The notes: generated by a model from the sequence alone, not told the origin. A stretch of DNA of 64,000 nt from an uncultured Pelagibacteraceae bacterium (GCA_902626645.1 CACOGC010000002.1:62001-126000); one strand, 5' to 3'. Numbered from the stretch's first letter, positions 9,396 to 20,354 are shown. Made by a program: numbers and translations.

Positions 9396-9994
9396 TAAAG
9401 ATTTTGAGCAGCCACCAAAGTAAGTAGCATAGGTATTGAAATTAATGTATTAACTCTCAAAAATAACATTGCTCTTCTAGCTGACCTAGCTTTATATTCT
9501 GGATCACATTCTACTATACCCAACGCCCTTTTTTGATTTGGCCATATTATAAACCATACGTTAAATGCCATTATCAAACCTAGCCACATACCAATTCCTA
9601 TTGCAGTATGTTTAGGAATACCAGAGCCTATACTTAAGGTCATTGCGTCATATAAATATTCGTTAAGAGCCATAATTGCAAAACCAGATAAAATCGCTAA
9701 AACTGCTCCCCACCTAAAATAAAACAATGCAGCTGGAACAATTACTTTGTTGATAGCTGGTTTTTGCTCATCTGGAATTCTTTCCATATTTGGAATTTGC
9801 ACAAAATTAAAGTACCACAATAATCCAATCCACATAATACCAGTTATAACCTGCACAAGTTGTGCAAACCAGCTCCAAAAAAGTGCATCAAAACTAAAAC
9901 CATCATTTTGATAAAATAATCCTAGAAATAATAATACTGTTATAGCTAATGACACATGAATTGTTCTTGATAAAGACGATAGCAAATTACCCAT
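9392..9994 (-). CDS. PuuD-like (urate oxidase N-terminal family) membrane protein
   Basis: A polytopic membrane protein of 200 residues and about five helices. The pattern IMWIGLLWYFNFVQIPNM together with IGMWLGLIMAFNVWFIIWP resembles the membrane domain of bacterial urate hydroxylase PuuD (DUF989). Full-length PuuD ends in a cytochrome c domain with CxxCH; that domain is absent here. The function is therefore uncertain: it could need a separate cytochrome or have another role. No other purine-degradation gene is nearby. It converges on secF with a four-base overlap. Confidence 0.65.
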   Translation of the reverse strand: MGNLLSSLSRTIHVSLAITVLLFLGLFYQNDGFSFDALFWSWFAQLVQVITGIMWIGLLWYFNFVQIPNMERIPDEQKPAINKVIVPAALFYFRWGAVLAILSGFAIMALNEYLYDAMTLSIGSGIPKHTAIGIGMWLGLIMAFNVWFIIWPNQKRALGIVECDPEYKARSARRAMLFLRVNTLISIPMLLTLVAAQNLY

Positions 9995-10119
9995 AATAAT
10001 AACAAATATATACTACATTATAACTTTTTAAAATAATTTTTAAGAACAAATCATTATGAATTCAAATTAATTGATAAACTTCTTGTATATTCAAATTATA
10101 TAATTTAATAATTTCAATA

Positions 10120-10713
10120 ATGACATTTGAACTACCAAAACTTGATTATGCAAACAATGCGCTCTCCCCAATAATGTCCGAGGAGACTTTAGAACTTCAT
10201 CATGGTAAACATCATCAGACTTATATAACTAACTTAAATAATTTTATTAAAGACACTGATTTATCTAATTCATCATTGGAAGATATAATTTTAAAAAGTT
10301 TTGAGGATAAATCAAAAGCTGGAATATTTAATAATGCAAGCCAACATTGGAATCATAATCTTTTTTGGAAGTGTATGAAACCAAACGGTGGTGGAAAAAT
10401 TCCTCCAAAACTTGAAAAAAGAATTATTGGAGATTTTGGAAGTGTTGAAAAGTTTAAAACAGATTTTAAACAAGCGGGAATAACACAATTTGGCTCTGGC
10501 TGGTGTTGGTTATCTATAAGTAATGGTAAACTTGTAGTTACAAAAACTGCAAATGCAGCAAATCCTTTAATTGATAATATGCAGCCTATTTTAGGATGTG
10601 ATGTTTGGGAACACTCTTATTATATTGATTATCGAAATCGACGACCAGAATATTTAGATAAGTTTGTAGAAAATCTAATTAATTGGGAATTCGTAGAGTC
10701 TTTATTAGACTAA
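10120..10713 (+). CDS. sodB: Superoxide dismutase [Fe]
   Basis: Converts superoxide to oxygen and hydrogen peroxide in the cytoplasm. The protein has 197 residues. Metal ligands fall in the expected places: LELHHGKHHQTY near the N-terminus, NASQHWNHNLFW in the helix, and DVWEHSYYIDY near the end. The glutamine in NASQHWNH is the position that favours iron; manganese enzymes have glycine there. The stop shares CTAA (10710-10713) with the opposite-strand gene. Confidence 0.95.
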   Translation: MTFELPKLDYANNALSPIMSEETLELHHGKHHQTYITNLNNFIKDTDLSNSSLEDIILKSFEDKSKAGIFNNASQHWNHNLFWKCMKPNGGGKIPPKLEKRIIGDFGSVEKFKTDFKQAGITQFGSGWCWLSISNGKLVVTKTANAANPLIDNMQPILGCDVWEHSYYIDYRNRRPEYLDKFVENLINWEFVESLLD

Positions 10714-11132
10714 CTTTCTGTTTTTCCTATTCTTCTAGCGTGGATAAAAGATCTAATACATTGAATTGTAAAAAATAGACCAGTTAATAACATCATTAAT
10801 TTTGATATATCCGCCCAAAAATTTGTAAAAACATTCCCTGTTATAATTGCTCTAATAAAATCTAATCCACCAATAAAAATTATTAATCCTAAAAGTACCA
10901 CTATGTGCATAAAAAATTTTTTTTTACTTATAAATTTAATAGACAAATAAGAAAAAATTAAAATTGGAAATCCCAAAAAAGAGGGAATGAATGAAGTGAA
11001 AGAATTACTGCCACTTATCAAACTTATTATTACTCCCCAACAAATTAATAATATTCCATAAATAATTGATAGATTTTCTATAGACATGCCAAGTATCTTG
11101 AATTCAGTATTTGTATTTTCATTATCAATCAT
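10710..11132 (-). CDS. Conserved-looking membrane protein of unknown function
   Basis: A 140-residue protein that I do not recognise. It has four hydrophobic helices (about residues 20-40, 48-66, 73-92 and 108-128) with a short polar N-terminus and a basic C-terminal end (HARRIGKTES). It lies between sodB, whose stop it overlaps by four bases, and uvrA on the same strand. No catalytic motif is visible and I infer no function. Confidence 0.7.
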   Translation of the reverse strand: MIDNENTNTEFKILGMSIENLSIIYGILLICWGVIISLISGSNSFTSFIPSFLGFPILIFSYLSIKFISKKKFFMHIVVLLGLIIFIGGLDFIRAIITGNVFTNFWADISKLMMLLTGLFFTIQCIRSFIHARRIGKTES

Positions 11133-11199
11133 AAAAATATTTTATTTTATTAAGAGAATTTTATCAAATTAATTGCACCACTATTGATAAGTTGTAGAT

Positions 11200-14052
11200 T
11201 TACAAAAGTGGTTTTAAAAATTTGCCTGTATAACTAGTGTGAATTTTACAAATTTCCTCAGGCTTTCCCTCAGCGATAATTTTTCCACCCTTTACACCAC
11301 CCTCAGGACCCATATCGACTATATAATCTGCAGTTTTTATGACATCCAAGTTATGTTCTATTACAACCACTGTGTTACCTAATGAAACAAATGTATGTAA
11401 AATTTCTAATAATTTTTTGATGTCGTGTTGGTGAAGACCAGTAGTTGGTTCATCTAATATGTACATTGTTCTTCCTGTCGATCTTTTTGATAATTCTTTA
11501 GCTAATTTAATTCTTTGTGCCTCACCCCCTGATAGAGTTGTAGCTTGCTGACCAATTTTTATATATCCTAGACCAACTTTTTTTAAAGTAAGCAATTTAG
11601 TCTTTATATTTGAAATATTTTCAAAATATTCACATCCTTCATCAACTGTCATGTTCAAAACATCCGCGATACTTTTATCTTTGAATTTTATCTCTAATGT
11701 TTCCCGATTATATCTGGTTCCTTTACACTCATCACATTGTATATAAACGTCTGGGAGAAAATGCATTTCATAAGTAATAACTCCATCTCCCTCACAAGCC
11801 TCGCACCTACCTCCTTTGACATTGAAAGAGAACCTTCCTGGTTTGTATCCTCTTGTTTTTGACTCAGGCAATCCTGTAAACCAATCTCTTATTGGCCCAA
11901 AAGCTCCAGTATAAGTTGCTGGATTAGATCTTGGGGTACGTCCAATTGGTGATTGATCAATATCAATTATCTTGTCAATTAATTCTGTACCTTTGAAACC
12001 TTTGAATGGTTTTGGAATTTTTCTAGATTTATTATTGTTCAAAGTTAAGTTTAATGCATTGTACAATGTTTGTAAGATTAATGTTGATTTACCACTTCCT
12101 GATACACCGGTGACACAAGTTAAACTACCCAAAGGTATTTTTAAATTAACATTGTTCAAATTATTACCAGTCGCACCTGTTATTTCAAGAAACCTTCCAT
12201 TTTTTGCTAATCTTCTTTTCTTGGGAACATCAATCCTTAATTTGTTTGAAAGATATTTTCCTGTGATACTAATTTTATTTTTTGTAATCTCATCAAAAGT
12301 TCCTTGCGCAACAACTTCACCACCTTTGTTTCCCGCCTCAGGACCAAGATCAATAATATGATCTGCATTTTCCATAGTTTCAGTATCATGCTCAACTACT
12401 ATTACTGTATTTCCCAAATCTCGTAATCTTTTAAGAGCATTGATCAGTTTTACATTATCTTTTTGATGTAAACCAATAGATGGTTCATCTAAAACATATA
12501 ACACTCCAGTTAAACCAGATCCAATTTGAGATGCTAAACGGATTCTTTGTGCTTCTCCTCCTGATAAAGTACCAGACTCTCTTGATAATGTTAGATAATC
12601 AAGACCAACATTTAAAAGAAAATTTAATCTTTCATTAATTTCTTTGAGGATATGTTCCGCAATTTTGACTTGCCTTTTATCTAAATTGAATTTTAAATTT
12701 TCAAACCATTTTGCAGCATCTAAAATTGATTTTTCAGTCACTTCACTAATGTGCAAGCCATCAATTTTCACACATAATGCCTCATCTTTTAATCTATGAC
12801 CATTACATCTCTCACATTTAGTATCTGACTGATATTGTGCTATTTCTTCTCTTTTCCAATCACTATCAGTTTCCAAATATCTTCTCTCTAAATTATTTAT
12901 TACCCCTTCAAAAGTCTTTTTATGTGAGTATTTTTCATAACCATCGTCATATGAAAATTTGATTTCTTCATCATCAGATCCATAAAGAATGATATCCTTT
13001 ATTTTTTTTGAAAGTTTTAACCATTTTTCATCTAACGAGAAGCCATAATGTTTTGCTAAAGAAGATAATGTTTGTGCATAATATAGAGTGGTTGTTTTAG
13101 CCCAGGGTTCAATAGCCCCATCCGCAATACTTTTTTTATGATTTGGTACTACTAAATTTGGATCAACATTTAGTTTAATTCCAATTCCCTCACATTCCTC
13201 ACAAGCACCAAAAGGACTATTAAATGAGAAAAGTCTTGGCTCAATTTCCTCAATTGTAAAGCCACTTTCAGGACATGCAAATTTAGTTGAAAAGATTAAT
13301 TTTTCTACTTTTCTATATTTTTTTGGCAAGGTTTCATCTTCATATTCAACAAATACTAATCCATTCGCTAAATTTACCGAAGACTCAATACTTTCAGCTA
13401 ATCTGTTTCCTAAAGATGAATTTAGAACTATCCTATCGACCAGAATATATATGTCATGCTTAATTTTCTTATTTAATTCAGGAACTTTATCAATATCATA
13501 AATTACATCGTCTACTTTGATTTTTCGAAACCCTCTTTTTTTATAATTTAGGATTTCTTTTTTATATTCTCCCTTTCTCCCTCTGACTACTGGAGCGTAA
13601 ATATATATTGTTGACTTTTTTGGAAGCTCTTTAATTTTATCCACAATCTGTGTAATCGTTTGTGATGTTATTGGTTTACCTGTAAAAGGAGAATAGGGTA
13701 TACCCGCTCTCGCATATAAAACACGCATGTAATCATATATCTCAGTAACTGTAGCGACAGTTGATCTTGGATTTTTAGAAGTATTTTTTTGCTCTATCGA
13801 TATTGCTGGGCTCAACCCCTCAATTAAATCAACATTTGGCTTTTTCATTTTATCTAAAAATTGTCTTGCATAAGCGGATAAACTTTCAACATACCTTCTT
13901 TGACCTTCTGCATAGACTGTATCAAAAGCTAAAGACGACTTTCCTGATCCTGATAGACCAGTTATGACAACAAATTTATCTTTGGGTATCTCTAAAGAAA
14001 CATTTTTTAAATTGTGTTCTTTAGCTCCCTTAATAACTATCTTTTTCATCAT
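11200..14052 (-). CDS. uvrA: UvrABC excision nuclease ATPase subunit A
   Basis: The damage-recognition subunit of nucleotide excision repair. The protein has 950 residues, the normal length. Two ABC ATPase modules are present, with Walker A at about residues 32-41 ([10 protein letters not shown]) and about 650 ([10 protein letters not shown]). Signature motifs [12 protein letters not shown] and [12 protein letters not shown] and CxxC zinc modules ([21 protein letters not shown]) are all visible. It is divergent from ssb; the 90-base gap has no convincing LexA box of the alphaproteobacterial GTTC-N7-GTTC type. Confidence 0.98.
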   Translation of the reverse strand: MMKKIVIKGAKEHNLKNVSLEIPKDKFVVITGLSGSGKSSLAFDTVYAEGQRRYVESLSAYARQFLDKMKKPNVDLIEGLSPAISIEQKNTSKNPRSTVATVTEIYDYMRVLYARAGIPYSPFTGKPITSQTITQIVDKIKELPKKSTIYIYAPVVRGRKGEYKKEILNYKKRGFRKIKVDDVIYDIDKVPELNKKIKHDIYILVDRIVLNSSLGNRLAESIESSVNLANGLVFVEYEDETLPKKYRKVEKLIFSTKFACPESGFTIEEIEPRLFSFNSPFGACEECEGIGIKLNVDPNLVVPNHKKSIADGAIEPWAKTTTLYYAQTLSSLAKHYGFSLDEKWLKLSKKIKDIILYGSDDEEIKFSYDDGYEKYSHKKTFEGVINNLERRYLETDSDWKREEIAQYQSDTKCERCNGHRLKDEALCVKIDGLHISEVTEKSILDAAKWFENLKFNLDKRQVKIAEHILKEINERLNFLLNVGLDYLTLSRESGTLSGGEAQRIRLASQIGSGLTGVLYVLDEPSIGLHQKDNVKLINALKRLRDLGNTVIVVEHDTETMENADHIIDLGPEAGNKGGEVVAQGTFDEITKNKISITGKYLSNKLRIDVPKKRRLAKNGRFLEITGATGNNLNNVNLKIPLGSLTCVTGVSGSGKSTLILQTLYNALNLTLNNNKSRKIPKPFKGFKGTELIDKIIDIDQSPIGRTPRSNPATYTGAFGPIRDWFTGLPESKTRGYKPGRFSFNVKGGRCEACEGDGVITYEMHFLPDVYIQCDECKGTRYNRETLEIKFKDKSIADVLNMTVDEGCEYFENISNIKTKLLTLKKVGLGYIKIGQQATTLSGGEAQRIKLAKELSKRSTGRTMYILDEPTTGLHQHDIKKLLEILHTFVSLGNTVVVIEHNLDVIKTADYIVDMGPEGGVKGGKIIAEGKPEEICKIHTSYTGKFLKPLL

Positions 14053-14099
14053 AATTTTTGTTGCTTTGACTTAATAAAATTAATATTCAGAGTAAATTG

Positions 14100-14108
14100 T
14101 GGTATAGT
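14100..14108 (+). promoter_or_regulatory. Candidate extended -10 promoter for ssb
   Basis: TGG followed by TATAGT (14103-14108) is an extended -10 element in the divergent uvrA-ssb gap, 34 bases before the ssb ATG. No strong -35 hexamer is found at 16-18 bases upstream, which fits an extended -10 promoter. Pattern evidence only. Confidence 0.4.
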
Positions 14109-14142
14109 TCTAATTAACAAATTTAACAAATATTAAAATATT

Positions 14143-14592
14143 ATGGCTGGAAGTTTAAATAAAGTACTTTTAATTGGTCGTTTGGGCGCAGATCCTGAGA
14201 TCAAACAAATGGTAAATGGTAAAAGTGTTGCAAGATTAAGTCTAGCAACAAGTCAATCTTGGAAAGATAAGAATACTGGTGAAAAAAAAGAAAAAACTGA
14301 ATGGCACCGTATAGTTGTATTCAATGAGGGATTGGTAAATGTTGTTCAACAATACTTAAAAAAGGGAGCCCAAATATATGTTGAGGGACAATTAACGACT
14401 CGAAAATGGAAAGATGAGCAGTCTGGTCAAGACAAATACTCTACTGAAATTATTATTCAAGGATATAACTCATCTTTAACTATGTTAGGTGGGGGTAATT
14501 CAGGTGGGGGTATTTCAAATGATAATACTCAATCTAATAATGATGACATGTCGCAAATTTCAAATGACATGGATGATGAAATTCCATTTTAA
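14143..14592 (+). CDS. ssb: Single-stranded DNA-binding protein
   Basis: Coats single-stranded DNA in replication and repair. The protein has 149 residues. The OB fold covers about residues 4-110 ([30 protein letters not shown]). A glycine- and asparagine-rich linker follows, and the acidic tip DDEIPF recruits partner proteins. It lies between uvrA (divergent) and gyrA, five bases upstream of the latter, a common alphaproteobacterial order. Confidence 0.97.
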   Translation: MAGSLNKVLLIGRLGADPEIKQMVNGKSVARLSLATSQSWKDKNTGEKKEKTEWHRIVVFNEGLVNVVQQYLKKGAQIYVEGQLTTRKWKDEQSGQDKYSTEIIIQGYNSSLTMLGGGNSGGGISNDNTQSNNDDMSQISNDMDDEIPF

Positions 14593-14597
14593 TATTT

Positions 14598-17177
14598 ATG
14601 CAAAAAACTGAAATTCCTGAGGATAAGAATATAAAATTAATCTCAATGCATGATGAGATGAGTTCATCTTATCTATCGTATGCAATGAGTGTTATAGTCA
14701 GTAGAGCACTTCCTGATATACGAGATGGTTTAAAACCAGTTCATAGAAGAATTTTGTATGCGATGTACAAAGGTGGATATGATTGGTCAAAACAATTTAG
14801 AAAATCTGCAAGAATTGTTGGAGATGTGATTGGTAAGTATCACCCGCATGGAGATCAGTCAGTTTATGACGCTCTAGTAAGAATGGTTCAGGATTTTTCA
14901 ATGAGCTTACCTTTAGTTGATGGACAGGGAAATTTTGGATCTATTGATGGCGATCCTGCTGCTGCGATGAGGTATACAGAAACTAGATTATCTAAAGTTT
15001 CACAATATTTAATTGATGATATCGAAAAAAATACAATTTCATTTAAAAATAATTACGACGAAACGGAGAAAGAACCAACAGTTTTACCAGCTCAATTTCC
15101 TAATTTATTAGTAAATGGTGCAGGTGGGATTGCAGTTGGAATGGCAACTAGCATACCACCACATAATTTAGGTGAAATAATTAACGGAACATTAGCTTTA
15201 ATTGAAAATAAAGATATTAAAATTAAAGATCTTATGAAGCACATACCGGGACCTGATTTTCCAACCGGAGGAGTGATCATTGGAAAAGATATGATCAAAC
15301 AAGGTTATAACAAAGGCAGAGGTTCTTTTAAAATTAGAGGTGAAATTTCTATAGAAAGTTTAAAAAATGGAAGAGAAAGATTGGTTATCACATCAATTCC
15401 TTATCAAGTTAATAAATCTGTTTTGAATGAGAGAATTGCTCAGCTTGTTAGAGAAAAAAAAATTGAGGGTATAAGAGATATAAGAGATGAGTCTAATCGA
15501 GAAGGAATTAGAGTTTCAATAGATTTGAGAAGTGGAGTAGAACCTGAAACAGTAAAAAGACAACTTTACAAGAATACACAAATTGAAAGTTCATTTGGAT
15601 TTAATACACTTGCAATAGTTGATGGCAAACCTGAAACTTGTAATTTAAAAGATTTCTTATCAAATTTTTTATCCTTTAGAGAGGACGTCGTAGTCAAAAA
15701 AACAAAATTTGATTTACAAAAAGCAGAAGAACGAGCACATATCTTAATAGGTCTATCGGTATCAGTTGAAAATTTAGACAAAGTTATCAAAATAATCAGA
15801 TCATCAAAAAATCCAGAAGATGCCAAGAAATCTCTTTTACAAACCAAATGGAAAATTAATAAGTCAAAGAAATTAATTTCACTTGTAGAAAGTTCAAAAT
15901 CAAAAACTTTATACTCCTTATCAACTTTACAAGTGAATGCTATTTTAGAATTAAGATTACAAAAACTGACAGCGTTAGGAATAAACGAAATTGAAATAGA
16001 AATTAAGAAGTTAGCTGAATTAATTATGAAATATAAAAAAATAATTTCATCTAAAAAAGAATTGTTAAAAGTAATCAGTGAGGAGTTAAAGAATATTAAA
16101 GATAAATATTCATCACCTCGAAGAACTAAAATAATTGATGCTGTATTAAATTACGATATAGAAGAAACCATTCAAAAACAATCTGTATTGATTACTGTTA
16201 CATTGCAAGGTTACATCAAACGTGGATCTTTGAATAGTGTTAAGACACAAAAAAGAGGAGGTAAAGGAAAAACTGGCATGACTACTAGAAACGAAGACTC
16301 TGTAGTCCAAACTCTATCAGTTAATACACATACCTCAGTTTTGTTTTTCTCTACAGAAGGGTTAGTTTATAGAATAAAAGCCTGGAAAATACCTGAGGGA
16401 TCTTCAGTTTCTAAGGGAAAATCGTTGTTTAATATTCTTCCACTAAAAAACCATCAGTCAATAAGTTCTATTATGCCTTTTCCCGATAATGAGTCTGAAA
16501 TGAAAAATTATCAGATTGTATTTGCTACTGCTCAAGGAAAAATCAGAAAAAATAGTTTAGAAGATTTTTCTTCAATCAATACATCTGGAAAAATTGCAAT
16601 GAAATTAGACAATAATGATAAAATTGTGGGAGTTAAAATTTGTAAGGATGATCGAGATATAATTTTAAGTACCAAATTAGGAAAATGTATACGTTTTGAG
16701 TCTAAAAAATTGAGAGTTTTTAAGGGTAGATCGTCTAAAGGGATTAAAGGTATTGTTTTGTCTCCAAACGATCAAATTGTCTCTCTTTCAATTATAGATA
16801 ATGATAAATCTAAAAAAAATGCGAAGAAATCAAAGGACGAGCAATCAGAATTAAAAGCTAAAGAAAAGTTCATATTATCAATTACAGAAAATGGTTTTGG
16901 TAAAAAAACTAGTCATACAGAATATAGAGTAACTAATAGAGGTGGGAAGGGAATTATCGGAATTATAAATTCACCAAGAAATGGTAATATTTCATCCTCT
17001 TTTCCTGTATATGATGGTGATGAAATACTTATATCTACTAACAAAGGAAGAGTAATACGTGTAGCGGTAAAAGAAATTAGAACTGCGGGTAGAAATACTC
17101 AGGGTGTTAGAATTATTAAATTAACTGGAGAAGAAAAAGTTGTTTCAGCTGATAAAATAGATGATAACTTAGTTTAA
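14598..17177 (+). CDS. gyrA: DNA gyrase subunit A
   Basis: The DNA-cleaving subunit of gyrase, which introduces negative supercoils. The protein has 859 residues. The active-site tyrosine is Y126 in [10 protein letters not shown], the quinolone-resistance region around residues 75-90 reads [16 protein letters not shown], and the C-terminal beta-pinwheel blades include the GyrA box form QKRGGKGK. A lysine-rich insertion ([12 protein letters not shown], near residues 735-750) interrupts the C-terminal domain. The last base overlaps coaD. Confidence 0.98.
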   Translation: MQKTEIPEDKNIKLISMHDEMSSSYLSYAMSVIVSRALPDIRDGLKPVHRRILYAMYKGGYDWSKQFRKSARIVGDVIGKYHPHGDQSVYDALVRMVQDFSMSLPLVDGQGNFGSIDGDPAAAMRYTETRLSKVSQYLIDDIEKNTISFKNNYDETEKEPTVLPAQFPNLLVNGAGGIAVGMATSIPPHNLGEIINGTLALIENKDIKIKDLMKHIPGPDFPTGGVIIGKDMIKQGYNKGRGSFKIRGEISIESLKNGRERLVITSIPYQVNKSVLNERIAQLVREKKIEGIRDIRDESNREGIRVSIDLRSGVEPETVKRQLYKNTQIESSFGFNTLAIVDGKPETCNLKDFLSNFLSFREDVVVKKTKFDLQKAEERAHILIGLSVSVENLDKVIKIIRSSKNPEDAKKSLLQTKWKINKSKKLISLVESSKSKTLYSLSTLQVNAILELRLQKLTALGINEIEIEIKKLAELIMKYKKIISSKKELLKVISEELKNIKDKYSSPRRTKIIDAVLNYDIEETIQKQSVLITVTLQGYIKRGSLNSVKTQKRGGKGKTGMTTRNEDSVVQTLSVNTHTSVLFFSTEGLVYRIKAWKIPEGSSVSKGKSLFNILPLKNHQSISSIMPFPDNESEMKNYQIVFATAQGKIRKNSLEDFSSINTSGKIAMKLDNNDKIVGVKICKDDRDIILSTKLGKCIRFESKKLRVFKGRSSKGIKGIVLSPNDQIVSLSIIDNDKSKKNAKKSKDEQSELKAKEKFILSITENGFGKKTSHTEYRVTNRGGKGIIGIINSPRNGNISSSFPVYDGDEILISTNKGRVIRVAVKEIRTAGRNTQGVRIIKLTGEEKVVSADKIDDNLV

Positions 17178-17671
17178 TGAATAAAGTTGCAATCTATCCT
17201 GGAACATTTGATCCAATTACATTTGGCCATATTGATGTTATTAAAAAAGGTTTAAAACTTTTTGATAAGATTGTCGTTGCAGTATCTAACGTTGAAAATA
17301 AGGATTATTTATTCGACTCTGATGAACGAATTGAAATTGTAAAAAAAGCTTTATTTTATGATTTAAAACTGAATAAAAAAAAAGTTGTCGTAATTTCTTT
17401 TAGCTCTTTAACCACTGAATTATGCAAAAAATATAAATCAAATATTATTTTAAGAGGATTGAGAGCAGTTTCAGATTTTGAATACGAATTTCAACTAGCA
17501 GGGATGAATAGAAAATTAAATAAAAATATTGAAACTCTTTTTTTAATGTCTGATGTTGAAAATCAGATTATTTCATCAAGATTTGTTAAAGAAATAGTAA
17601 ATTTAAAAGGTGATATCAAAAAATTTACTACTAAAAGTACAATTAAATTATTAAAAAGAAAATATGAATAA
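17177..17671 (+). CDS. coaD: Phosphopantetheine adenylyltransferase
   Basis: Fourth step of coenzyme A synthesis: transfers AMP from ATP to 4'-phosphopantetheine. The protein has 164 residues. The nucleotidyltransferase signature GTFDPITFGHIDVI is at residues 9-22, and ISSRFVKEI near residue 132 is the second conserved ATP-binding element. Overlaps gyrA by one base and the next gene by eight. Confidence 0.97.
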   Translation: MNKVAIYPGTFDPITFGHIDVIKKGLKLFDKIVVAVSNVENKDYLFDSDERIEIVKKALFYDLKLNKKKVVVISFSSLTTELCKKYKSNIILRGLRAVSDFEYEFQLAGMNRKLNKNIETLFLMSDVENQIISSRFVKEIVNLKGDIKKFTTKSTIKLLKRKYE

Positions 17672-18224
17672 AATTTTAATAAATATATTTATTTTCTTTT
17701 TTTTAATAACAAACCAAGTAATGTCACAGGAGAATATAATGATTTTGAAACTTAAAGATGGAGATGTTAAAATTGAATTATTTGAAGATGTAGCACCTAA
17801 TCATGTTAAAAGAATTAAAGATTTAGCCAATAGTGGTAAATATGATAATGTTGTTTTTCACAGAGTTATTGATGGTTTCATGGCACAAACTGGTGATGTA
17901 AAATTTGGAAATTCATCATCAAGTGATTTTAATTTAAGAATGGCAGGAATGGGAGGATCAGATTTACCAGATCTAAAACAAGAATTTAATAATTTACCTC
18001 ATGATAGAGGAACTTTATCTATGGCTAGATCACAAGATCCAAATAGTGCAAATAGCCAATTTTTCATTTGTTTTAAACCTGCTCCTTTTCTAGATAACCA
18101 ATATACAGTTTTTGGAAAAGTGATCGAAGGAATGGAATTTGTTGATAAAATTAAACGTGGTGATGAAAACAATAATGGTGCCGTCACAGATCCAGATAAA
18201 ATAATTAGTTTTAAATCATTATAA
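17664..18224 (+). CDS. Peptidyl-prolyl cis-trans isomerase, cyclophilin type, exported
   Basis: Speeds proline isomerisation during folding. The protein has 186 residues. An N-terminal hydrophobic segment of about 20 residues (INIFIFFFLITNQVMS) looks like a signal peptide, so it acts in the periplasm. The cyclophilin core has the catalytic arginine in VFHRVIDGFMAQTGD, then ARSQDPNSANSQFFI and FGKVIEGMEFVDKI. Many alphaproteobacteria carry two such genes here followed by queA; only one is present. Confidence 0.92.
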   Translation: MNKILINIFIFFFLITNQVMSQENIMILKLKDGDVKIELFEDVAPNHVKRIKDLANSGKYDNVVFHRVIDGFMAQTGDVKFGNSSSSDFNLRMAGMGGSDLPDLKQEFNNLPHDRGTLSMARSQDPNSANSQFFICFKPAPFLDNQYTVFGKVIEGMEFVDKIKRGDENNNGAVTDPDKIISFKSL

Positions 18225-18230
18225 TATTTA

Positions 18231-19343
18231 ATGGCATTAAAAGAATTTGCCTTTAAATTATTGAACAAAGATGGCTTTGCAAGAGAAGGAATTATAGAAA
18301 CGCATAGAGGTATTATTAGAACACCTGCTTTTATGCCAGTTGGAACTCAGGCAACTGTAAAAGCTTGTACGATTGACGATATTAAAAAAACTGGCTCAGA
18401 TATAATTTTAGCTAATACATATCATTTAATGATCCGTCCAGGAGTTGAACGAATTCAAAACGCTGGCGGATTACATTCCTTTATGAATTGTGATTTACCA
18501 ATACTTACTGACTCAGGTGGTTTTCAAGTAATGTCTCTTTCAAAATTAAATAAAATAGACCGAGAAAAAGGTGCAATTTTTAACTCTCATGTGGATGGAA
18601 AAAAATTTTATTTGAGCCCTGAAGAAAGTATAAAAATTCAACTTGGCTTGAACTCAGATATTGTAATGATCATGGATGAATGTCCAAAAAAAACTGATGA
18701 CTATGAAGTTATTAAAAAATCAATGGAGTTATCTTTATACTGGGCTGATAGATCCAAAAAAGCCTTTGGAAAAAATCCTCATAAAGCTCTATTTGGCATA
18801 GTCCAAGGAGGTCTTTTTAAAGATTTAAGACTTTTGTCTCTAAAAGGTTTGTTAAATTTGAATTTTGATGGATATGCTATTGGTGGTCTTGCGGTTGGTG
18901 AAACACAAGAGGAAATGTTTAAAGTTTTGGATGACATTAAGGAAAATCTTCCAGAAAATAAACCGCATTATTTAATGGGTGTAGGCACACCTTCTGATAT
19001 TTTAGGTGCAGTTAAAAGAGGAATAGACATGTTTGATTGTGTAATGCCGACTAGATCAGGAAGAACAGGTCTGGCTTTTACATGGAATGGAAGAGTAAAT
19101 ATCAAAAATAATAAATATCAAAACGATAATTCACCTCTTGATGAAAAGTGTAAAAATTTAAATTTAAACAAATATTCAAAAAATTATTTAAATCATTTAT
19201 TTAATACTAATGAAATTTTAGGATCGATGCTTTTAACATTAAATAATATCAACTTTTATCAAGAATTAATGAGTGAAATAAGAAAAAATATTCAAAAAGG
19301 CACTTTTAATGAATTTCATGATAAATACATAGATAAGTTGTGA
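18231..19343 (+). CDS. tgt: Queuine/preQ1 tRNA-ribosyltransferase, zinc site altered
   Basis: Tgt exchanges guanine 34 of some tRNAs for the queuosine precursor preQ1. The protein has 370 residues. Both catalytic aspartate motifs are present (LTDSGGFQVM near residue 95 and MFDCVMPTRSGRTG near residue 265). The C-terminal zinc site, normally CxCxxC plus histidine, is degraded: only the first cysteine remains in EKCKNLNLNKYSKNYLNHLF, and the HN histidine position reads TLNNINF. The queA gene usually found just upstream is absent. Activity cannot be assumed. Confidence 0.88.
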   Translation: MALKEFAFKLLNKDGFAREGIIETHRGIIRTPAFMPVGTQATVKACTIDDIKKTGSDIILANTYHLMIRPGVERIQNAGGLHSFMNCDLPILTDSGGFQVMSLSKLNKIDREKGAIFNSHVDGKKFYLSPEESIKIQLGLNSDIVMIMDECPKKTDDYEVIKKSMELSLYWADRSKKAFGKNPHKALFGIVQGGLFKDLRLLSLKGLLNLNFDGYAIGGLAVGETQEEMFKVLDDIKENLPENKPHYLMGVGTPSDILGAVKRGIDMFDCVMPTRSGRTGLAFTWNGRVNIKNNKYQNDNSPLDEKCKNLNLNKYSKNYLNHLFNTNEILGSMLLTLNNINFYQELMSEIRKNIQKGTFNEFHDKYIDKL

Positions 19344-19374
19344 TAAAGAAACTATATGTCTCATCAATTCCTAT

Positions 19375-19402
19375 TTGAAATATTAAAATAAATATGTATA
19401 TA
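19375..19402 (+). promoter_or_regulatory. Promoter of tRNA-Lys
   Basis: TTGAAA at 19375-19380 and TATATA at 19397-19402, spaced 16 bases, end 12 bases before the mature 5' end of tRNA-Lys. Spacing and distance fit a housekeeping sigma-70 promoter for this tRNA. Read from sequence only. Confidence 0.55.
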
Positions 19403-19414
19403 CGATGTAATTTT

Positions 19415-19490
<76 letters not shown>

Positions 19491-19502
19491 CTAATTAATG
19501 TT

Positions 19503-20324
19503 TTATATTTTAATTGGTGGGTAATCTAAAATAATACTATTCGTCCATTCGTTAATTTTTTTTATTCTATTTTCAGCTGAAGGGTGTGTACTAAGAAATT
19601 CTGCTTGTCTTTTACCTTTAGTAAATTTTTTCATTCTTTCCCAAATTTTAGGTGTTTCTCTTATATCGTAACCAGACAGAGAGGCAAAAATCATACCCAA
19701 ATAGTCAGCTTCAGTTTCTTGCTTTCTATTAAAAGGGTTCATTATACCTAGTTGAGAGACCATACCAATAGTATTCATACCTGTTGTTCTATTAACTTGA
19801 GATAATTTTCCACCAGATAATATATCAATTACATTTGTCCCTACGTTTAAAACAACACCTCTGCTCGCTCGCTCTACTGAATGTTTAGCTACAGCATGTG
19901 CAATTTCATGACCCATGACAGCAGCTAATCCATCAGTATTTTTAGTCACTTCTAATATACCTGAAAAAACTGCAATTTTACCTCCTGGCATACAAAATGC
20001 ATTTCTCATATTTTTTTTATCAATAAGTATATATTCCCAGTCAAAACCAATTGTTGGATCATCAAGTTTTGATTGATAAAAATATTCTCCTATGGAATTT
20101 TCCATTCTTTTACCAATTTCTTTTATTTGATTAAGTTTTGGTCCTGTTATTAATTTTTCTTTTTCCTTAATTTTTTCAAAAATTTGGGCTGCCTGAGCAT
20201 TTAATTTAGCTTCAGGGATTAGTTTTAATTGTTTTCGATCAGTGATTGGTGCAGTAGCACATGAATTCAGAGCTAAACTACAACAAGTAGAACCAACATA
20301 AGTTAAGAATTTTCTTCTATCCAT
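19503..20324 (-). CDS. M48-family metalloprotease, Tat-type lipoprotein
   Basis: A zinc protease of 273 residues, probably in periplasmic quality control like BepA or LoiP. HEIAHAVAKHS near residue 138 is the HExxH zinc site, with the third ligand in QETEADYLGM. The N-terminus starts with a twin-arginine-like motif DRRKFLTY, a hydrophobic stretch and a lipobox-like LNSC near residue 22. That suggests export folded through Tat and then lipid anchoring. The family assignment is firm; the route is inferred. Confidence 0.88.
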   Translation of the reverse strand: MDRRKFLTYVGSTCCSLALNSCATAPITDRKQLKLIPEAKLNAQAAQIFEKIKEKEKLITGPKLNQIKEIGKRMENSIGEYFYQSKLDDPTIGFDWEYILIDKKNMRNAFCMPGGKIAVFSGILEVTKNTDGLAAVMGHEIAHAVAKHSVERASRGVVLNVGTNVIDILSGGKLSQVNRTTGMNTIGMVSQLGIMNPFNRKQETEADYLGMIFASLSGYDIRETPKIWERMKKFTKGKRQAEFLSTHPSAENRIKKINEWTNSIILDYPPIKI

Positions 20325-20354
20325 TTTTAATTATCATTGATAATATATTTTAAA

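Noticed and set aside
11972-12361. A 129-codon open frame inside uvrA on the opposite strand
   Set aside because: It lies fully within the conserved uvrA coding region and has no ribosome-binding site or recognisable domain; it is a shadow frame.
14053-14142. Possible LexA (SOS) box between uvrA and ssb
   Set aside because: Only one GTTC half-site (14107-14110) is present; no second half after seven bases in either orientation.
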